From Desulfobacterales bacterium (lineage in GTDB: Bacteria > Desulfobacterota > Desulfobacteria > Desulfobacterales > JANQIE01), in contig JANQIE010000255.1 in the NCBI GenBank assembly GCA_028282295.1, positions 1-50,673 of the forward strand: a stretch of 50,673 bases of DNA. The letters run 5' to 3'. Both the position numbers and the translations under genes were made by a program. The notes under the pieces were generated by a model. It did no database searches. It saw only the letters and a program-made list of their open reading frames with translations, and was not told the DNA's origin. Shown one piece after another: positions 31,716-39,142 of the stretch. Position 1 is the first letter of the stretch, and each line of letters starts with the position of its first letter.

Positions 31716-31735
31716 AGGCTTTTTTTCTCTAATTC
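31709..31735. terminator. Palindrome spanning both convergent stop codons
   Basis: GAATTAGAG (31709-31717) and CTCTAATTC (31727-31735) flank a loop of GC plus seven T. The TAG stops of both convergent genes fall inside the stem. It could act as a weak bidirectional terminator, though no U-tract follows the stem. Confidence 0.45.
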
Positions 31736-33102
31736 ACCAGGCTCTGGATCGGTGCCGGGATGCGGCCGCCGTGACGAATAAACGGGTTGTTGCCGGTGGC
31801 GTTGTTGACCGCCATGATGGTCGATTGCCCCAGCAGGCCGCCGAAATAGGCACTGTCGCCGGCCTTTTTGCCGGGCACCGGTATCAGGCGGCAGGCTGTG
31901 GTCTTCTTGTTCATGACACCGATGGCCATTTCGTCGGCGATGACAGCGGCGATGGTTTCCGCCGAGGTGTCGCCGGGCAGGGCCACCATGTCGAGCCCCA
32001 CCGAGCAGACGCTGGTGATGGCTTCGAGTTTTTCCAGTGATAGATGGCCGGTCCGGGCGGCTTCGGAAATATTGAGATCTTCGCTCACCGGGATAAACGC
32101 CCCGCTCATCCCACCGACGTGGGAACTGGCAAAGGCGCCCCCTTTTTTGACGGCATCGTTCAACAGCGCCAGCGCGGCCGTGGTGCCCGGCACACCGATG
32201 CTCAGCAGGCCAAGGCTTTGGAAAATCTCGCCCACACTGTCGCCGACGTTGGGCGTTGGGGCTAAGGAAAGGTCGCATACGCCAAAGGGGATTTTGAGAT
32301 TCCGGGCGACCTCGCGGCCGATCAGCTCACCGATGCTGGTAACCTTGAACGCGGTTTGCTTGATAATTGTGGCGATTCTGCCCAGGGTTAAATCCGGATT
32401 CGCGTTAAGGGCGCGATCAATGGCGCTTTTCACCACCCCCGGACCGCTGACGCCCACGTTGATCACGGCATCGGCCTCGCCAACGCCAAGGTAGGCACCG
32501 GCCATGAACGGAATGTCCTGGGGGATGTTGGCAAACACGCATAGTTTGGCGCAGGCCAGACCGTCTTTGTCGGCGGTCAGGGCCGCTGCTTTTTTGATCG
32601 CCTGACCCATCAGCCAGACCGCATCCATGTTGATGCCGGCCCGGCTGGTGGCCACATTGACCGAGGCGCATACCCGGTCGGTGGTTGTCAGGGCTTCGGG
32701 AATCGCCTCGATCAACGCCTGGTCGCCCTTGGTCATCCCTTTTTCCACCAGCGCTGAAAAGCCGCCCACAAAATCGACATTCACGGCCACGGCCGCATCG
32801 TTCAGGGTTTGCGCCACCTGAACCAGTTGTGGCGCCGGGAAAGGGGCGCCGATTACCGCGGCAGGGCTGACGGAAATCCGTTTGTTGACCACCGGGATGC
32901 CGTATTTGTCGCCGATGCGGTCGCAGACATCGACCAGTTCACCGGCCAGGCGTTTGACCTTGTTGAAGATGTTTGCCTGCAAACGGCTCAAGTCGTCACT
33001 GGCGCAATCGGCCAGACTGATGCCCAGGGTAACGGTGCGGACATCCAGGTTTTCATGCTGAAGCATTTCCAGAGTGGAGAGAATTTCATGGTCGCTTAAC
33101 AT
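31729..33102 (-). CDS. UPF0210/DUF711 (PFL) family protein
   Basis: 457 residues with the strong family signatures VRTVTLGISLADCASDD, RISVSPAAVIGAP, GVGEADAVINVGVSGPGVV, DLSLAPTPNVGDSVG, GGMSGAFIPVSED and LDMVALPGDTSAETI. The structure is related to pyruvate formate-lyase folds but lacks a glycyl radical site; the function is unknown. It is classically paired with a small ACT-domain protein, as here (13 nt upstream gene spacing), suggesting amino-acid-responsive control. AAGGATGG precedes the ATG at 33102. The C-terminus overlaps the palindrome 31709-31735. Confidence 0.9.
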   Translation of the reverse strand: MLSDHEILSTLEMLQHENLDVRTVTLGISLADCASDDLSRLQANIFNKVKRLAGELVDVCDRIGDKYGIPVVNKRISVSPAAVIGAPFPAPQLVQVAQTLNDAAVAVNVDFVGGFSALVEKGMTKGDQALIEAIPEALTTTDRVCASVNVATSRAGINMDAVWLMGQAIKKAAALTADKDGLACAKLCVFANIPQDIPFMAGAYLGVGEADAVINVGVSGPGVVKSAIDRALNANPDLTLGRIATIIKQTAFKVTSIGELIGREVARNLKIPFGVCDLSLAPTPNVGDSVGEIFQSLGLLSIGVPGTTAALALLNDAVKKGGAFASSHVGGMSGAFIPVSEDLNISEAARTGHLSLEKLEAITSVCSVGLDMVALPGDTSAETIAAVIADEMAIGVMNKKTTACRLIPVPGKKAGDSAYFGGLLGQSTIMAVNNATGNNPFIRHGGRIPAPIQSLVN

Positions 33103-33115
33103 AGGCCATCCTTAA

Positions 33116-33670
33116 CTATATGCGATTGATCGTTTCGAAGATTTTGCGGTGCTGGATATTGATGTTCAGATCGAGTTCGGCGGCCCTTGCTTTTAATTCG
33201 CGATACAACATGCCGTGATCGACCGCTTTGGGAATATCGACTTCATAGATCATGATGTTGTTGTTCGGGTCGCTGCCGCCCTTGAACACCGCCTGCAAAT
33301 TCGTGACGTTGACGCGATGCTGGGCCAGCACCTGGGTAATACCGGCAACCAGTCCCTTGCGATCCGGTCCCCTGGTGGTGATCACGAACGGATCGGAAGG
33401 TACCTGGGTGGTTTTCGAGAGCGCTTTGCCGGCCTCTTTTACATGCGCCACCATTCCCATCGGTTTTAATTCTTCGTCAAGCAGCCGATTTAGTATTTCA
33501 AGCGACAACTTGGCTGGCACGGAGACGATAAAGGTACCGGCAAATTCGGTCTGCAAAATGGTCTGGCTGATGTTTTCGATATTGCAAGCCTGTTCAAACA
33601 GAATTCGTGAAATAGCTGCGATGATACCGGGCCGATCCTGTCCCAGGACACTGATGATCGCTTTGGGCAT
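33116..33670 (-). CDS. Two-ACT-domain protein (UPF0237/GcvR-like)
   Basis: 184 residues with ACT domains at about 1-80 (ISVLGQDRPGIIAAISRILF) and 95-180 (VITTRGPDRKGLVAGITQVL). ACT domains bind amino acids and signal to a partner. The usual partner is UPF0210, encoded 13 nt downstream. AAAGGATAAACC precedes the ATG. It is 20 nt from the FMN-dependent oxidase gene upstream, so the three form one operon. It may sense the amino acid or alpha-hydroxy acid metabolised by that enzyme; this is inference. Confidence 0.88.
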   Translation of the reverse strand: MPKAIISVLGQDRPGIIAAISRILFEQACNIENISQTILQTEFAGTFIVSVPAKLSLEILNRLLDEELKPMGMVAHVKEAGKALSKTTQVPSDPFVITTRGPDRKGLVAGITQVLAQHRVNVTNLQAVFKGGSDPNNNIMIYEVDIPKAVDHGMLYRELKARAAELDLNINIQHRKIFETINRI

Positions 33671-33690
33671 GGTTTATCCTTTATAAATTG

Positions 33691-34710
33691 CTACAATTGT
33701 TGCTCATATAAAAGTGAGGGGTTGACCGCGCCGACCGAGGGGCAACCGGTAAGCACCATGGCCGACAACAACTCGTCGTGAATCTGATCGATAAATGTGA
33801 CGACACCGTCCTTCAGGCCGCCCATGGTGGCTACGGAAAACGGCCGGCCGATCATCACCGCATCCGCGCCCAGGGCCAGGAGTTTGAGCACATCAACGCC
33901 GGAACGCACGCCGCCGTCGGCCAATACAACGATACTGCCCTTGACCGCCGCCGCCACCTTCGGCAGTACTTCGGCCACGCCCGGCGCATGATCCAGAACC
34001 CGGCCGCCGTGATTGGAAACGACAATGCCGTCAGCCCCCACGTCCACGGCCATCTGCGCTTCGTCGGGGGTCATGATTCCTTTAAGAATGAACTTCATCG
34101 GGGTTCGTTTGATGATTTCACGCAGCTTGGCAGGCGATTTGGGGGACACCGGGCGGCCCATTTTTTTTAATGTCACCAGACCGGCCGCGTCGATATCCAT
34201 ACCGGCAATGGTGGCCCCTGACTGGGCGGCTTTTTCCAGCTTGGCATACAATTCCTCGTCTTCCCAGGGCTTGATAAAAGGGATGCCCCGCCCCTTCAGG
34301 TCCTTGATCGCCGCCAGGCCGGCTTCATGGATAATGTCCGGCACCCCGTCGCCGGTGCATCCCCAAATGCCTCTTTCCAGGCAGCCTTGTAATTTTGAAG
34401 TGATGTATTCTTCTTCCGATAGCGCGCCGCCCATGTTGAAGGACACGCCGCCGATGGGTGCCGCCAGAAAGGGCAGCGTCAGCGTCAATCCGAATATGTT
34501 GGTGCGCGTGTCCGGCTCCTTGACGTTGTGCATCAGGCGCATGTTCAGCCGGACCGATGCGAGTGATTTCATGTTTGCCCTGAATGACGCGCCGGTACCC
34601 AATCCGCCCATGCCCGGAACCTCGCCCATGCACACCTTGCCGTTGCATTCGGGACAGACGCGGCAATAGCCCTTCATTTTGTCTCTGGCGATTTTGCGGA
34701 TTTCTTGCAT
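33691..34710 (-). CDS. FMN-dependent alpha-hydroxy-acid oxidase/dehydrogenase with N-terminal Cys cluster
   Basis: 339 residues of the FMN_dh (glycolate oxidase/lactate dehydrogenase) barrel. KFILKGIMTPDEAQ holds the FMN Lys, GIVVSNHGGRVLDHAPGVAE holds the catalytic His and substrate Arg, and VLADGGVRSGVDVLKLLALG and MIGRPF bind the FMN phosphate. The first 30 residues carry C16-x2-C19-x2-C22-x4-C27 (GYCRVCPECNGKVC), absent from classical members. This could hold a metal or Fe-S centre for electron transfer instead of O2. AAGGAGT precedes the ATG. It is first in an operon with the ACT and UPF0210 genes. The substrate is unknown. Confidence 0.87.
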   Translation of the reverse strand: MQEIRKIARDKMKGYCRVCPECNGKVCMGEVPGMGGLGTGASFRANMKSLASVRLNMRLMHNVKEPDTRTNIFGLTLTLPFLAAPIGGVSFNMGGALSEEEYITSKLQGCLERGIWGCTGDGVPDIIHEAGLAAIKDLKGRGIPFIKPWEDEELYAKLEKAAQSGATIAGMDIDAAGLVTLKKMGRPVSPKSPAKLREIIKRTPMKFILKGIMTPDEAQMAVDVGADGIVVSNHGGRVLDHAPGVAEVLPKVAAAVKGSIVVLADGGVRSGVDVLKLLALGADAVMIGRPFSVATMGGLKDGVVTFIDQIHDELLSAMVLTGCPSVGAVNPSLLYEQQL

Positions 34711-34916
34711 GCCAATACTCCTTAGATCTTGAATCGTTTGAGACGGCTATGTTAGATTATGCCCATTTCAGGACTCGATGCCGGATGCCGAAATAAAATA
34801 AAATTGGCCATTGTGATCATTCCAGCGGGATTCAGGCTGCGCAACACGGTCCAAATCAATTACAAGTCAAAGCCTCATCAAAACAGGCAAATCAACGGGG
34901 CATCAAGGTTGAGCGC

Positions 34917-35729
34917 ATGTCAAAAGTTAAACCCTTACATGTTCTGATAAAAGAAAACAAGACGCTTTTTGTCATCCTGTGCGTCGGGTTATTCCTGGTG
35001 GAATTGGAGATTTTCGCCCTGGCCGCCCTTAAATCAGGCCGTCAATCAAGGCTGCAGGTGATTGATGCCAAGGGCAATGTCATTCATGAATCGGACGGCA
35101 AGCATTTAAGCGACTTCAACAAGTACTATTTTGAAAAAAATTTCGGCCCGCTGGATCAGTACGATGTTCGCTTGCAGAGCGAGGAGAAACCGTTTCCGTT
35201 CAGGGCCTGGTTCACCGCCGCCATCGGTTTGCCGGTGGGGGTGATGCTGCTGTTCGGCTTTATCATCAAGGCCTGGGCGGCTTTGTTTTTTGGCGCGTCG
35301 CAGCGATCCGGTCCCGAACCCGATGGCCCCACGACGTATCAGACCACTTTGGAGAAGATCGTCGGCAGTGTGAGCCGCTTGAACATTTTTACCATCGGGT
35401 TTTTTATGTTCCTGGCGGTTTTCCTATATTGGGTGATACCGAATTTCATTCAATACGTGGGCCGGGTGGGCGTCGAGTCGATTGTCCGCTACAAATGGTT
35501 TTTTCTGACGGTTGCGCTCGTGAGTCTGGCCGTGGTGCTTTGGGTGATCTATCTGCGGTACTTGCTGGCCAAAAAGACCATCGAGACCCGCATGGAAATC
35601 GAGAAGGAGCGTTTGTTGCTCGAGTCCGGTCAGACGTGCCGGGCGCCGCTGCAACTCGATTACCAGCAAAATCCAACCGACGCACCGGTCGGCGAGGATC
35701 GCAAATCCGAACCGATGGGCAATGCCTGA
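34917..35729 (+). CDS. Hypothetical membrane protein, 270 aa
   Basis: Four hydrophobic segments: residues about 16-38 (LFVILCVGLFLVELEIFALA), 99-125 (AAIGLPVGVMLLFGFIIKAW), 158-180 and 192-214. An extracytoplasmic loop of about 60 residues (SRLQVIDAKGNVIHESDGKH) follows helix 1, and a charged C-terminal helix (KKTIETRMEIEKERLLLESG) may form a coiled coil. I do not recognise the family. The ATG at 34917 has only a weak AAGG. The next gene (DHH-CBS) starts 237 bp downstream. That gap contains GTGTCCATCCGGAA (35733-35746), a solo end of the long hairpin family. Confidence 0.72.
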   Translation: MSKVKPLHVLIKENKTLFVILCVGLFLVELEIFALAALKSGRQSRLQVIDAKGNVIHESDGKHLSDFNKYYFEKNFGPLDQYDVRLQSEEKPFPFRAWFTAAIGLPVGVMLLFGFIIKAWAALFFGASQRSGPEPDGPTTYQTTLEKIVGSVSRLNIFTIGFFMFLAVFLYWVIPNFIQYVGRVGVESIVRYKWFFLTVALVSLAVVLWVIYLRYLLAKKTIETRMEIEKERLLLESGQTCRAPLQLDYQQNPTDAPVGEDRKSEPMGNA

Positions 35730-35966
35730 CCGGTGTCCATCCGGAACCGGTTATGCGCCTGTCGATTGGTAAATTGGTAAAAAGGTGGATGTCGCGATAA
35801 AGTCTGAGCCGGATTTGACCGATCTATTGTATTAGCCGGCGTATCAGCTGGTAAAAAATCGCGTGGGCTTCGCAATGAGCTGTAACTTCTGTAGATCGCC
35901 CAGGTTTACGACACTGAGAAGGCACCGGTTGTTCGAAACGCGCGAAATCAACTGTAACAAGACCTC

Positions 35967-37265
35967 ATGCAGATCGTAATCAGTCACAAAAGCACCGACT
36001 TCGATTCCCTGGCCTCGATGGTTGCCGCAACGCTTCTTTATCCCAAAGCCAAAATCGTTCTGCCACGCAACATCAATCCAAACGTCAAGGCATTCATTTC
36101 CATCCATAAAGATATTTTTCCCTTTATCCACACCCGACAGGTTTCGGCTGACAAAGTGACCCGCCTGATCGTCGTCGATACCAGTCAGTGGCGCCGGATC
36201 GAGCGCATTGACGGCTTTGATCGGCGCAGGGACATGGAAATCCTGCTCTGGGATCATCACGATACCGAAGGGGATATCGCCGCAACCTGGTGCTGCAAGG
36301 AAAAGATGGGCGCGACCATCACCTTGATGATTCGCCGGTTGCGCGAGGAAAAGAAAATCCTCACCCCGGTACAGTCGACGCTGTTTTTGGCCGGCCTGTA
36401 TGAGGATACCGGCAATCTTACGTTTCCGTCATCGCAAGCCGAGGATGCCTATGCCGCCGCCTACCTGATGGAGCGCAAGGCCGATCTGACCCTGCTGAAT
36501 TCTTTTTTGCGACCCGCCTACGGTGAGAAACAGAAAACCATTCTTTTTGAGATGCTTCAATCCGCGAAGCGGGAAAAGGTCAACGGTTACAACGTCAGCC
36601 TCAATGCCCATCCCGTCCGGGGCCACGTGCACGGCTTGTCCGTGGTGGTTCACATGTATCGTGAAATCGTCAACGTGGACGCCGCCTTCGGCATTTTCTC
36701 CGATACCAAACGCGATGTCTGTATGATTATCGGACGCAGTCGTCTGGAGGAACTGAACATCGGCACGATTATGCGCAGTCTTGGCGGTGGCGGGCATCCG
36801 GGCGCCGGTTCCGCCCAGTTGAAAGGAATCAATCCCGAAGCGGCCGGGCAGATGATCCGTGACCTGATTATCGGCAACCAGCAGGCCTCGGTTCAAATCA
36901 GTGATTTGATGTCGTTCCCGGTTTTTACCGTGACGCCGGACACCACCATGGAAGAGGTGGCGCTGCTTCTGCGCGCCAAGGGGTGTACCGGTGTGCCGGT
37001 GGTCGACGACGGCAAGGTGGTCGGTATGATTTCAAGGCGCGATTTTACCAAAGTGCGCCAAAATACTTTGGTCACCACCCCGGTCAAAGCCTTCATGATG
37101 CGCGACATCAAAACCATCACCCCCGGCAGCAGCCCCATGCTGGCCGCCCGCCTGATGGTCAAACACGATATCGGCCGTTTACCGGTGGTGGAGGATGGCC
37201 GGATCATCGGCATTGTTTCCCGCTCGGATGTCATGACCTACTTTTATGACTTGCTACCCGACTAA
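35967..37265 (+). CDS. DHH phosphoesterase with two CBS domains (lacks nucleotidyltransferase part)
   Basis: 432 residues. DHH domain: D11 and D13 in STDFDSLAS, D71 in VVDTSQ, D96-H97-H98-D99 in LLWDHHDTEG. The DHHA1 motif is SLGGGGHPGAGSA near 270-285. Two CBS domains follow at about 305-360 and 370-425 (VVDDGKVVGMISRRDF; VVEDGRIIGIVSRSDV). In delta-proteobacteria DHH-CBS-CBS is usually the N-terminal half of a roughly 900-residue poly(A)-polymerase/tRNA nucleotidyltransferase. Here the gene ends after the CBS pair and no polymerase domain follows. It may be a free-standing, adenylate-regulated nuclease or phosphodiesterase. The HAMP gene starts 33 nt downstream. Confidence 0.85.
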   Translation: MQIVISHKSTDFDSLASMVAATLLYPKAKIVLPRNINPNVKAFISIHKDIFPFIHTRQVSADKVTRLIVVDTSQWRRIERIDGFDRRRDMEILLWDHHDTEGDIAATWCCKEKMGATITLMIRRLREEKKILTPVQSTLFLAGLYEDTGNLTFPSSQAEDAYAAAYLMERKADLTLLNSFLRPAYGEKQKTILFEMLQSAKREKVNGYNVSLNAHPVRGHVHGLSVVVHMYREIVNVDAAFGIFSDTKRDVCMIIGRSRLEELNIGTIMRSLGGGGHPGAGSAQLKGINPEAAGQMIRDLIIGNQQASVQISDLMSFPVFTVTPDTTMEEVALLLRAKGCTGVPVVDDGKVVGMISRRDFTKVRQNTLVTTPVKAFMMRDIKTITPGSSPMLAARLMVKHDIGRLPVVEDGRIIGIVSRSDVMTYFYDLLPD

Positions 37266-37298
37266 TCCCGACCAACACAAATCAATGGAATCGATCCC

Positions 37299-37928
37299 AT
37301 GCGATTAAAATCCGGCTATACCTTGCAGCGCACGATGATCATCTATTTTTTACTCATCGGCTTCGCGTCGCTGCTGGTCGGCGTGGAATTCATCGTGGAG
37401 ACCAACAGTGACGCCCTTCGCGGATCCTGGATAGCGCGAATCGAAACGCTTGCCGGTAAACAGATCGACTCGGCGCAAGCCTTGCAGCCGCTGGATCAAC
37501 TGAGGAAAAAAGCTGTCCTGATGATCATCATCATTATGTCGGTGATGGTGATCGTGCTCACCATGTTTATCAAGAACATCACCGAACCCTTGCAGCATAT
37601 GATCGAAAAGTCGCGGGAGATATCCGACGGCGACCTCAGTCAAACCATCCGGCTTGATGCACATAACGAACTCGCCGAATTAGGCGGGGTCATCAACGAA
37701 ATGTCGAGCAACTTGCAGGAGATTATCCACCTGTCGCAAAACACCTGTGCCACCGGCCGGGAATCGCTTGCAATTGTCGATGATATTCTTGTGCGTGAAG
37801 GCGTTGCGCCGCAAGTACTGAACGTGGTCCAGGCTCGTTTGGGAAATTTGGACGCGGATCTGGCGGGTTTGAAGTCGGTGATCGATTGTTTTAAATTCTA
37901 CGCCATCGAGAAGCCGCCCCATGATTAG
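37299..37928 (+). CDS. HAMP-domain membrane protein without an output domain
   Basis: 209 residues. TM1 is at about 12-32 (MIIYFLLIGFASLLVGVEFI), a short periplasmic loop covers about 33-70, and TM2 is at about 72-91 (VLMIIIIMSVMVIVLTMF). The HAMP domain is at about 92-145 (ITEPLQHMIEKSREISDGDL; ELAELGGVINEMSSNLQEI). The last 60 residues are helical, with no kinase, cyclase or methyl-accepting region. It resembles a truncated chemoreceptor or sensor that must signal through a partner. It overlaps the following TauE/SafE gene by 8 nt, so the two are translated together. Confidence 0.8.
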   Translation: MRLKSGYTLQRTMIIYFLLIGFASLLVGVEFIVETNSDALRGSWIARIETLAGKQIDSAQALQPLDQLRKKAVLMIIIIMSVMVIVLTMFIKNITEPLQHMIEKSREISDGDLSQTIRLDAHNELAELGGVINEMSSNLQEIIHLSQNTCATGRESLAIVDDILVREGVAPQVLNVVQARLGNLDADLAGLKSVIDCFKFYAIEKPPHD

Positions 37929-38679
37929 TTTTTGGCCGGCCTTGCCCATCGGAATCCTGATCGCCGCAGTGGTATCCGCGGTCGGCATCGGCGGTGGCAT
38001 CCTCTGGATGCCTTTTTTGTTGCTCGTTGTCAAAATGTCTCCGGAAACCGCGGTCATTACCTCGCTGACCATCCAGTCGGCCGGCATGGGTTCCGGGTGC
38101 CTGGCGTACAAACAGCAAAAAAGGATCGACGGCCGCTTGGCGCTGACCATGCTGGCGGTTACCTTGCCCGGTATCGGACTGGGGGCGTTGATCACCCGAC
38201 AGATCACCTCTCAGCACATTGAGTTGGCGTTGGGCCTGATCACCATGGGAACCGCCTTCTTGTTTGTTTCCGCCAACCAGAAGTACGACGATTTGGGCCG
38301 CACAAAAGCCACCTGGGGACATGCCAAGCCTTACCTCGGATTGATCGGAACCATGGCCGTGGCCAGCGGCATGCTCAGCGTCAGTATCGGCGAGTGGCTG
38401 GTTCCGATCATGCGCAGCAAAATGGCGCTACGCATGAGTATCGCCATTGCCACCAGCATCACCACGATTTTCGGTACCTGCCTGCTGGGCGTGTCCTTTC
38501 ATTTTTTGCTCGGGAGCCGGCCCCATTGGCAAACCATCGTTTGGGCGGTCCCCGGCGTTATCATCGGGGGGCAGCTCGGTCCGCGCATCGCCGGGCACAT
38601 CAACGAACGGATGCTCAAGGAAGTTTTTATCTTCCTGCTGACACTGATCGGAATTCATCTGGTTTATAACGCGGTTTGA
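37921..38679 (+). CDS. TauE/SafE-family (DUF81) membrane transporter
   Basis: 252 residues with about eight membrane helices. The two-fold repeated motif is visible: AAVVSAVGIGGGILWMPFLL in the first half and ASGMLSVSIGEWLVPIM plus AIATSITTIFGTCLLGVSFH in the second. GVIIGGQLGPRIAGHI near the end is typical. The family exports sulfite, sulfoacetate or other organosulfur anions, or imports some of them; the substrate cannot be assigned. It is coupled to the HAMP-only protein by an 8-nt overlap, which hints that the HAMP protein regulates or senses the same compound. It converges with the TPR lipoprotein gene 7 bp away. Confidence 0.85.
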   Translation: MISFWPALPIGILIAAVVSAVGIGGGILWMPFLLLVVKMSPETAVITSLTIQSAGMGSGCLAYKQQKRIDGRLALTMLAVTLPGIGLGALITRQITSQHIELALGLITMGTAFLFVSANQKYDDLGRTKATWGHAKPYLGLIGTMAVASGMLSVSIGEWLVPIMRSKMALRMSIAIATSITTIFGTCLLGVSFHFLLGSRPHWQTIVWAVPGVIIGGQLGPRIAGHINERMLKEVFIFLLTLIGIHLVYNAV

Positions 38680-38686
38680 CCGGGGC

Positions 38687-39142
38687 CTACATCCGCGGAT
38701 GCGCGATACGGCGCTTTTGGTCGAGGATTTTCCGCAGCCAGCCGGAGTGATTCTTTAAATAGGTGTGCGCCTGACGGTTGAATGTCTTGGCCTGGGTCAG
38801 GTTGCCTGTTTTCAACCAGGCTTCGGCCAGATAATAATACGTGGGCCCGTGACCGGGGTGTACGTTCAGGGCGCGCTCGAACGTACGGATAGCCTGTTCG
38901 TAGCGGCCATTGCGCAACTGTTCGCGGCCTTGCACCGTCAGTTCGGCGGCGGCCAGCATCTGGGGCGGGATGCGCCGGGATTCGGGTTCGGGTAATTCCT
39001 CAGGCGTCTGTTCGGGCGGCGGTTCATCGGGGTAGGGCCGCACCGACTGTGCGGCGCATCCGGCAATCAACAGAACCATTACCGCCAGCAACAGGGCGCT
39101 TCGGACCAGTTGGTTGCCGTTATTCAAATTCAAGGACATCAT
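38687..39142 (-). CDS. TPR lipoprotein
   Basis: About 151 residues from the ATG at 39142 (GAAGGA 5 nt upstream; an ATG at 39139 is equally possible). The longer frame lies inside the PBP gene. The lipobox is VMVLLIAGC. A Pro/Glu-rich linker (YPDEPPPEQTPEELPEPE) follows, then about two TPR units (AAELTVQGREQLRNGRYEQA; PTYYYLAEAWLKTGNLTQA). It overlaps the end of the PBP1b gene by 23 nt. A lipoprotein with TPRs coupled to a bifunctional PBP suggests a role like LpoB/YraP-type PBP activators, which is inference from position. Confidence 0.8.
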   Translation of the reverse strand: MMSLNLNNGNQLVRSALLLAVMVLLIAGCAAQSVRPYPDEPPPEQTPEELPEPESRRIPPQMLAAAELTVQGREQLRNGRYEQAIRTFERALNVHPGHGPTYYYLAEAWLKTGNLTQAKTFNRQAHTYLKNHSGWLRKILDQKRRIAHPRM

